From CAZGSG01 sp964528095 (GTDB lineage: Bacteria > Bacteroidota > Bacteroidia > Chitinophagales > Chitinophagaceae), in contig CAZGSG010000091.1 in the NCBI GenBank assembly GCA_964528095.1, positions 1 to 20,286 on the forward strand: DNA of 20,286 nucleotides. The letters are read 5' to 3'. Positions 16,296 through 20,286 of this stretch are shown here, piece by piece (position 1 is the first letter of the stretch; every line of letters starts with the position of its first letter). The notes under the pieces were generated by a model. That model did not search any database. It saw only the letters and a program-made list of their open reading frames with translations, and was not told the DNA's origin. The position numbers and the translations under genes were made by a program.

Positions 16296-17269
16296 CAACG
16301 TGAAATAACGTTATTTCCTATTTTTTTGAGTATTTGATGGGCTACGTCCATTGCCAGTAATCCATCCATTTCAGATACCACAGTCCTGGTATTATTGACA
16401 ATCGCATTTTTGAATTCTTCCAGTTCTCTTTTAATCGCGTTCACTTCGGGGACCACAGGGCTGGCCATCGCGATGGTCTTTTTACCCGAAGGCGTTTCAA
16501 TGTCGAAGGCAAACACAGTAGAGTCCTGTGCTTCTTTCAATTTGATTATTTCCGTTTTCTTATTCAGAAAATCTATTCCTATATAAGCGTCTTTCTGAAA
16601 GATGCGCATCTTTCGCATTTTTTTCATGGAGATCCGGCTGGAAGTGAGGTTGGCTACACACCCATTATTGAATTCTATTCTTACATTGGCTATATCAGGA
16701 GTTTCTGTGATCACACCTACCCCGCTTGCGGAGATATTCCGCACATCGCTTTTTACAATACTCAGAATAATGTCGATGTCGTGTATCATCAGGTCGAGGA
16801 TCACACTTACTTCAGTACCTCTCGGATTGAACTGGGCAAGACGATGTACTTCAATGAACATGGGATGTAACTGGATATCCTTGATTGCTAAAAATGCAGG
16901 ATTGAATCTTTCCACATGACCTACCTGGAATTTAATGCCTGATTCCTTTGCCAGTTTGACCAATTGACGTGCTTCATCCATTGTATTGGCCAATGGCTTT
17001 TCTACAAAAACGTGTTTTCCTTTTTTAATAGCTTTTTCACACCATTCAAAATGGTAGTCGGTGGGAGTTACAACGTCTATCGCATCACAACTGTCGAGTA
17101 GCGCTTCGGGATCAAGAAACCTGGCGAGCTGGTATTTTTCGGCTACTTCGCGGGCAGTCTCGTCATTAGGATCATAAAATCCGACGACTTCTACTTCAGG
17201 GATCTCCAGCCAGTTATTGAGATGAAATTTTCCAAGGTGACCTACTCCAAAAACGCCAATCTTGAGCAT
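16295..17269 (-). CDS. Gfo/Idh/MocA-family NAD(P)-dependent oxidoreductase
   Basis: 324-residue cytoplasmic dehydrogenase. The N-terminal Rossmann fold has IGVFGVGHLGKFH (residues 4-16). The family motif VEKPLA is at 89-94, with catalytic-site Lys91. MIHDIDIIL (161-169) contributes the conserved Asp/His (His163, Asp164, Asp166 region), and QVGHVERFNPA (115-125) matches sugar-oxidising members. The C-terminal alpha/beta domain ends in MDGLLAMDVAHQIL. It is the first gene of a two-gene operon: its TGA stop overlaps the ATG of the sugar phosphotransferase, which suggests that its product modifies a nucleotide sugar used for surface glycan synthesis, as WbpB-type enzymes do. The actual substrate is unknown; oxidation of inositol or other free sugars is also possible. 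A promoter box lies 17-24 bases upstream of the ATG. Confidence 0.88.
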   Translation of the reverse strand: MLKIGVFGVGHLGKFHLNNWLEIPEVEVVGFYDPNDETAREVAEKYQLARFLDPEALLDSCDAIDVVTPTDYHFEWCEKAIKKGKHVFVEKPLANTMDEARQLVKLAKESGIKFQVGHVERFNPAFLAIKDIQLHPMFIEVHRLAQFNPRGTEVSVILDLMIHDIDIILSIVKSDVRNISASGVGVITETPDIANVRIEFNNGCVANLTSSRISMKKMRKMRIFQKDAYIGIDFLNKKTEIIKLKEAQDSTVFAFDIETPSGKKTIAMASPVVPEVNAIKRELEEFKNAIVNNTRTVVSEMDGLLAMDVAHQILKKIGNNVISR

Positions 17270-17285
17270 ACGATAGAATTATGCT

Positions 17286-17319
17286 CAAAGATAAAGATTG
17301 AGAATTGTTGTAAGCCAAT
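17286..17319 (-). promoter_or_regulatory. promoter of the dehydrogenase/sugar phosphotransferase operon
   Basis: On the minus strand TATCTTTG (17293-17286) is an exact TAnnTTTG match. ATTG about 22 bases further upstream could be the -33 element. Predicted transcription starts about 10 nt before the ATG at 17269. The 65-base gap to the upstream L,D-transpeptidase gene holds nothing else recognisable. Confidence 0.58.
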
Positions 17320-17334
17320 CAATTATAAACATAA

Positions 17335-18081
17335 TCAGCCCAGGATGGGGGAGTGTTGTGTATAAGATTTACCAGGATGATAGATAAAAAGGCAGGTGCC
17401 GTTTTTTATGGTATTAATGATCGGGTAGGCCTCCCTTAGAGAAACAGCCGGGCAGCCAAAACTACGGCCAATATAGCCCATATGACGGATAAAGTCCTGG
17501 CTCACATAATCTGCTCCGTGCAGTACAATAGCCCTCTCATTGGCTCTGTCATTGATCCCTTTTTCCATCCCGTTCAGCTTTAACGAATAACCATTGCCGC
17601 CGATATACGTTTCCCCTGTAACATAAAAACCCGGGCTGCTTTTATAAGAAGACATTGTATTGGAGAAAGACTGCGCCCATTCACGACCCGAATTTCTGCC
17701 ATGAGCCACCCAGGTATTGAAAAGGACTCTATAATTGCTCAGGTCCACTACATATAGTCTTTTCTGGTAGCTGGGCTGGCTGAAATCAACGATCGTTACA
17801 ATGGATGTATTGGTCAGCTTGCCTAATTTCTTCAATTTTTCAACCCCTTTTAAAGCAAAGTCATAAGCCTGTCTTGTGAGTCCGGAGAGATCAAGATGCA
17901 GGCTGTCATAGGCTGATCTTGGCGATGCAGGCGCTATGGCCACCACCGGGATTTTTTCAGCAGGCGCAACTCTACTGGTAGCTGCCAGCAGATTTTGAAC
18001 CGGATGTGAAAAAGAAAGGGTAAGCAATGAAGCAATGGCAAGAAGGATAAATAGATGGAAGTTTTTCAGGTTTAATTTCAT
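17335..18081 (-). CDS. L,D-transpeptidase catalytic-domain protein (YkuD_2 type)
   Basis: 248-residue exported protein. The N-terminus is a signal peptide or anchor (hydrophobic residues 9-24 after KLNLKN). A linker rich in Pro/Ala follows, then the catalytic domain from about residue 95: VTIVDFSQPS, RLYVVDL, TWVAHGRNSG, PGFYVTGETYIG, the His188-Gly189 pair in IVLHGADYV, and the catalytic Cys210 in IGRSFGCPAVS. These match the murein L,D-transpeptidase catalytic family (PF13645), which cuts and rejoins peptidoglycan stem peptides at meso-diaminopimelate in the periplasm. The ATG at 18081 was chosen because it begins the signal peptide; the frame is open further upstream only with a TTG at 18282. 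The gene probably has its own promoter in the 217-base region upstream, which carries two palindromes. Family assignment is firm; the exact cross-link is unknown. Confidence 0.88.
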   Translation of the reverse strand: MKLNLKNFHLFILLAIASLLTLSFSHPVQNLLAATSRVAPAEKIPVVAIAPASPRSAYDSLHLDLSGLTRQAYDFALKGVEKLKKLGKLTNTSIVTIVDFSQPSYQKRLYVVDLSNYRVLFNTWVAHGRNSGREWAQSFSNTMSSYKSSPGFYVTGETYIGGNGYSLKLNGMEKGINDRANERAIVLHGADYVSQDFIRHMGYIGRSFGCPAVSLREAYPIINTIKNGTCLFIYHPGKSYTQHSPILG

Positions 18082-18205
18082 GGTTATTGTTTTAAGGCCG
18101 TCAGGCTGTTTGTTACACGCCGAGGCAATAGCCAACAGCAAAAAAAATGCCTTCGATGCCAGATCCGCAGGAGTTTTTAAGAACTTGATCTGCGTTAGCA
18201 AGAGT

Positions 18206-18245
18206 GTTAAAGTTTCTTTAACAATGCAATTTAAATATGCATATT
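18206..18245. repeat. two adjacent palindromes upstream of the L,D-transpeptidase gene
   Basis: GTTAAAG at 18206-18212 and CTTTAAC at 18216-18222 form a perfect 7-bp inverted repeat around TTT. Eleven bases further on, AATATGCATATT at 18234-18245 is a perfect 12-bp palindrome. They lie 125-164 bases upstream of the transpeptidase ATG, in a gap of 217 bases. On the minus strand TAAATTGC between them is a poor -7 candidate. Operator function is possible but unproven. Confidence 0.45.
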
Positions 18246-18298
18246 CTTTAATGTGTGTGCAGACGGCTCTGGTCTTATTCAACAGGTGAATAAGGAGC

Positions 18299-18514
18299 TT
18301 AGTTATAATTCAGGGCTGCATCCTTCAATACGGCTATCCGATTGAGCAGGTCATTCATGCATTTCCGCACTTTAACATCCTTTCGGGTCATTTGAATCAG
18401 ATCATGAAAGCGCATACATTCTTCTACATAGTGAATGTGCTGATCTTTGCTTAAAGAAAGTAGTGTAGTGGTTTCGATTGGATAATAATCTATCCAGTTG
18501 GTAAGTGGTTTCAT
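18299..18514 (-). CDS. small hypothetical protein
   Basis: 71-residue open frame from an ATG at 18514. The composition is that of a soluble, mostly helical protein (KDQHIHYVEECMRFHDLI, then charged residues and NDLLNRIAVLKDAAL), with two Cys and no membrane segment or signal. It does not look like a shadow of a gene in another frame, since no other coding region overlaps it. A TAATTTG box about 30 bases upstream on the minus strand is a weak -7 candidate. It is divergent from the small CPP-tailed protein gene at 18710. I recognise no family and propose no function. If it is not a gene, the interval from 18082 to 18709 would be non-coding. Confidence 0.5.
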   Translation of the reverse strand: MKPLTNWIDYYPIETTTLLSLSKDQHIHYVEECMRFHDLIQMTRKDVKVRKCMNDLLNRIAVLKDAALNYN

Positions 18515-18625
18515 TGGAATTGGTGGTTTCAGTAGTCAAATTACTTCATTTTTCAGAAATGCATCAAGTGCTTTTACGCAATATTCTGCCGGTGCATGAA
18601 AAAATTACTACAGCCTTGACTACAA

Positions 18626-18637
18626 TTACCGTGGTAA
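18626..18637. repeat. short inverted repeat in the divergent region before the signalling cluster
   Basis: TTACC-GT-GGTAA is an inverted repeat with perfect 5-bp arms, 73-84 bases upstream of the ATG at 18710. The rest of the 195-base region (18515-18709) shows no exact TAnnTTTG box for the rightward gene. It could be an operator, but such a short repeat also arises by chance. Confidence 0.3.
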
Positions 18638-18709
18638 ACACCTGTTTTCTACCCTTTAATTATTACCCATCTTCCCTACCATTATTTAACCACCTAAAAC
18701 GATCAGTTT

Positions 18710-19096
18710 ATGGCTACTAACCACCATTTGTCGGGGGATACAAACCTGATATCCCTGTCTACCGCTAAAGAAATGACGCTTCGCTACCGCACTGAAAAAG
18801 GAAATGTGCTCAAATCCGGGTATGAGAACATATTATTACTGTCAGAAACCTTTAATAGAGACGCATTTGATAAATTGCTTTCACAGTCAGGCTGTGTGGG
18901 AGTGCGTGTTTATTTTGGTATGAATGCAGACCTGACAATCAAAGTGATTGCCGTTGGGGTGAATGCGGATGACAGAGACATTCTACCTTTGACAGAAAAT
19001 GCCGAACTTATAAGCGACGATGAAGGTGTAATTGTGGAGGAAGGAAGACCTTGTCCGCCTTTTTGCCCTCCTCCTCCGCCGCCTGAAACTTTGTAA
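18710..19096 (+). CDS. small uncharacterised protein with Cys-Pro-rich tail
   Basis: 128-residue protein without signal peptide or membrane segment. The N-terminal part (SLSTAKEMTLRYRTEKGNVLK, split here as residues 15-35) is polar and helical; the middle (about 45-95) alternates strands and helix (FNRDAFDKLLSQSGCVGVRVYFGMN, then IKVIAVGVNADDRDILP). An acidic stretch, ELISDDEGVIVEEG, leads to a tail RPCPPFCPPPPPPETL with two Cys and eight Pro. From memory, similar proteins with CPPxCPPP tails occur as unnamed proteins in Chitinophagaceae; this was not checked. The ATG is the only good start. A seven-segment membrane protein follows 16 bases after the stop and then a sensor kinase, so the three are probably one operon. 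Function unknown. Confidence 0.75.
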   Translation: MATNHHLSGDTNLISLSTAKEMTLRYRTEKGNVLKSGYENILLLSETFNRDAFDKLLSQSGCVGVRVYFGMNADLTIKVIAVGVNADDRDILPLTENAELISDDEGVIVEEGRPCPPFCPPPPPPETL

Positions 19097-19112
19097 ACTA
19101 AAAAAAAATTCA

Positions 19113-19772
19113 TTGCGACTACAGTTCACTCTTTTGGATTTGTATAGTTTCAGTATCGGCATAGCTGCGATCATTGGCTGCATCAGGTTCAGGCATATTC
19201 ATAAGGTATATCATCCATTCCTGTATTGTATCTGGCTGGCATTTGCCAATGAGATCGTTGGGTATTTTATGATCTATAGCGGGAATTATAATGCACTGAA
19301 CAATAATTTATATGTACTGGCTGAATCGTTGCTTATTACCTGGCAATTTAAACGGTGGCAGATATTCGAGAGAAAGCCATATGTATATAAAATAATCCTG
19401 TTTATTTTTCTGGTAGCATGGCTTACAGATGCGATCTTTATTTCAGGGCTTTCGCACCCGATCAACTGGTTCAGATTGTTGTTCTCTTTTGTGATCGTAC
19501 TCATGAGCATCCATCTTTTAAACTATACATTACTGACAGAGAAGGGGAATTTGCTTATTAACCCGGCATTTTTGATCTGTATCGGATTTATAATCTATTT
19601 TCTTTACAAGGTGATTATTGGTGTTTTTTGGTTGTATAGTTTTGGAGGTAGCAGTGAATTCGAAAGAAGCACAGTCTGGATATTGATATATATAAATGTA
19701 CTTTCGAATCTAATTTATGCTTACGCTGTAATATGGATGCCAAAGAAACATCGCTTTTCACTGCCGTTTTAA
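19113..19772 (+). CDS. seven-segment integral membrane protein, unknown function
   Basis: About 219-residue membrane protein. Seven hydrophobic segments are visible at about residues 8-25, 32-53, 60-76, 84-105, 112-135, 144-167 and 177-200. Short loops contain conserved-looking Arg/His (RFRHIHKVYHP) between segments 1 and 2. The likely start is the TTG at 19113 (MRLQFTLLDLYSF), after an A-rich leader (A9 tract at 19100-19108). The frame is open further upstream, but that part overlaps the preceding gene, and the first in-frame ATG is inside segment 2. The next gene, a LuxR-type histidine kinase with no sensor domain, starts 40 bases before this stop codon, so the membrane protein may be its sensory partner. 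No enzymatic motif was seen. The gene is real by composition and position; function is unknown. Confidence 0.72.
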   Translation: MRLQFTLLDLYSFSIGIAAIIGCIRFRHIHKVYHPFLYCIWLAFANEIVGYFMIYSGNYNALNNNLYVLAESLLITWQFKRWQIFERKPYVYKIILFIFLVAWLTDAIFISGLSHPINWFRLLFSFVIVLMSIHLLNYTLLTEKGNLLINPAFLICIGFIIYFLYKVIIGVFWLYSFGGSSEFERSTVWILIYINVLSNLIYAYAVIWMPKKHRFSLPF

Positions 19773-20286
19773 TCGCGTCTGTTGTTATCCTGGTGGTAAT
19801 AATTTATTTTATCCTGACGATCATCCGTTTTCACCGCAGGAGCGTATCGTTATATAAGGCAAAGGTACTCGCAGAAATTACCACCCTTGAAAATGAACGG
19901 AGAAGAATGGCTGCTGATCTGCATGATGAACTGGGGCCGATCGTAGCCGGGATAAAATTAAAACTGGGCAGCCTTGATGAATTATCGCAGGAAGATACTG
20001 ATACCATGAAAAGGGTTAACCAGAATCTGAATGAGCTTATCGCGCGGATGAAGGAGATAACAAATGACCTGGTACCACAAATGTTGTCCAATAAAGGACT
20101 AGTAGCCGCAAAGGAATATTTAGTCGCGGTGTTTAATAATAAGAGAAAATTGAACATCCGATTTAAGGCGCTGGATGTACCGTTGCTTCATGAAAATATG
20201 TCTGTGAATCTCTATAGTATTTCGAAGGAGAGCATTAATAAGACGATGAGACACGCAATGGAAACAGCGTTAAATATTGATTTGAT
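19733..20286 (+). CDS. sensor histidine kinase, HisKA_3/LuxR-partner type (3' partial)
   Basis: Inner-membrane histidine kinase cut by the window end after 184 codons. One transmembrane segment (about residues 9-31) and no sensor domain precede a short coiled linker. The dimerisation and phosphoacceptor region has ENERRRMAADLHDELGP with His64, typical of kinases paired with NarL/LuxR-type regulators. NDLVPQMLSNKGLVAAKEYL (108-127 region) is the second family element. The ATP-binding domain begins near residue 150. In its N box, KESINKTMRHA, the position four residues before the His is Lys170 where the family has the magnesium-binding Asn; Asn169 precedes it. The ATG at 19733 overlaps the membrane-protein gene by 40 bases, which suggests translational coupling; the next in-frame ATG would remove the transmembrane segment. 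The response regulator is probably just outside the window. Confidence 0.85.
   Translation, partial: MDAKETSLFTAVLIASVVILVVIIYFILTIIRFHRRSVSLYKAKVLAEITTLENERRRMAADLHDELGPIVAGIKLKLGSLDELSQEDTDTMKRVNQNLNELIARMKEITNDLVPQMLSNKGLVAAKEYLVAVFNNKRKLNIRFKALDVPLLHENMSVNLYSISKESINKTMRHAMETALNIDL

Noticed and set aside
16296..16298. TTG at 16298 as the start of the sugar phosphotransferase
   Set aside because: The next codon is the ATG at 16295, which forms the common TGATG overlap with the upstream stop.
18082..18282. Start of the L,D-transpeptidase at the TTG at 18282
   Set aside because: The added 67 residues precede a complete signal peptide that begins at the ATG at 18081, and the start would be a TTG far upstream. 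The odd lipobox-like stretch is recorded as a finding.
18505..18720. 71-residue open frame on the plus strand in the divergent region
   Set aside because: It has low-complexity composition, overlaps the starts of both neighbouring genes and covers the expected promoter region.
1..20286. Defence, phage, mobile-element or CRISPR content
   Set aside because: No transposase, integrase, recombinase, nuclease, toxin-antitoxin pair or repeat array was seen; gene content is mainly housekeeping, envelope and signalling.

Overview
The window looks like chromosomal DNA of a Bacteroidota member, most likely Chitinophagaceae. The reasons are promoter -7 boxes of the TAnnTTTG type before several genes, A-rich leaders without clear Shine-Dalgarno sequences, LytS/LytTR and LuxR-type sensor genes of the kind common in that phylum, and protein families typical of it (OmpH-like protein with an N-terminal anchor, DUF6498-like membrane protein, YkuD_2-type L,D-transpeptidase, large M1 peptidase). 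This assignment is inference from content; no marker comparison was run. No tRNA, rRNA, insertion sequence, CRISPR array or phage gene was seen.

Layout. Positions 1-6178 (+): the 3' two thirds of rpoC with a strong intrinsic terminator, an OmpH/Skp-like protein, an APC amino acid permease and a one-domain heptose-7-phosphate kinase (RfaE1 type). Positions 6164-6838 (-): a small multi-pass membrane protein that overlaps the kinase tail to tail. Positions 6910-7842 (+): an isoaspartyl peptidase/L-asparaginase. Positions 7877-9593 (-): a LytS-type histidine kinase and LytTR response regulator in an overlapping pair. Positions 9761-10996 (+): a VanZ-like membrane protein and IspD. Positions 11004-18514 (-): a FemAB/GNAT-like transferase, an M1 peptidase whose C-terminal third resembles an outer-membrane beta-barrel, a polyprenyl-phosphate sugar phosphotransferase coupled to a Gfo/Idh/MocA dehydrogenase, an L,D-transpeptidase and a small unknown protein. 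Positions 18710-20286 (+): a small protein with a Cys-Pro tail, a seven-segment membrane protein and the start of a LuxR-type sensor kinase cut by the window end.

Function. Much of the window concerns the cell envelope: LPS heptose, isoprenoid supply for the lipid carrier, polysaccharide initiation, peptidoglycan cross-linking, a periplasmic chaperone-like protein and an apparently outer-membrane-anchored peptidase. Most genes are ordinary for the lineage. The points most worth a second look are the terminal three-gene signalling cluster, whose kinase has Lys where the N-box Asn is expected; three TTGCAGA copies upstream of the LytS/LytTR pair; and the M1 peptidase with its barrel-like C-terminus and a TTG start embedded in a direct repeat.
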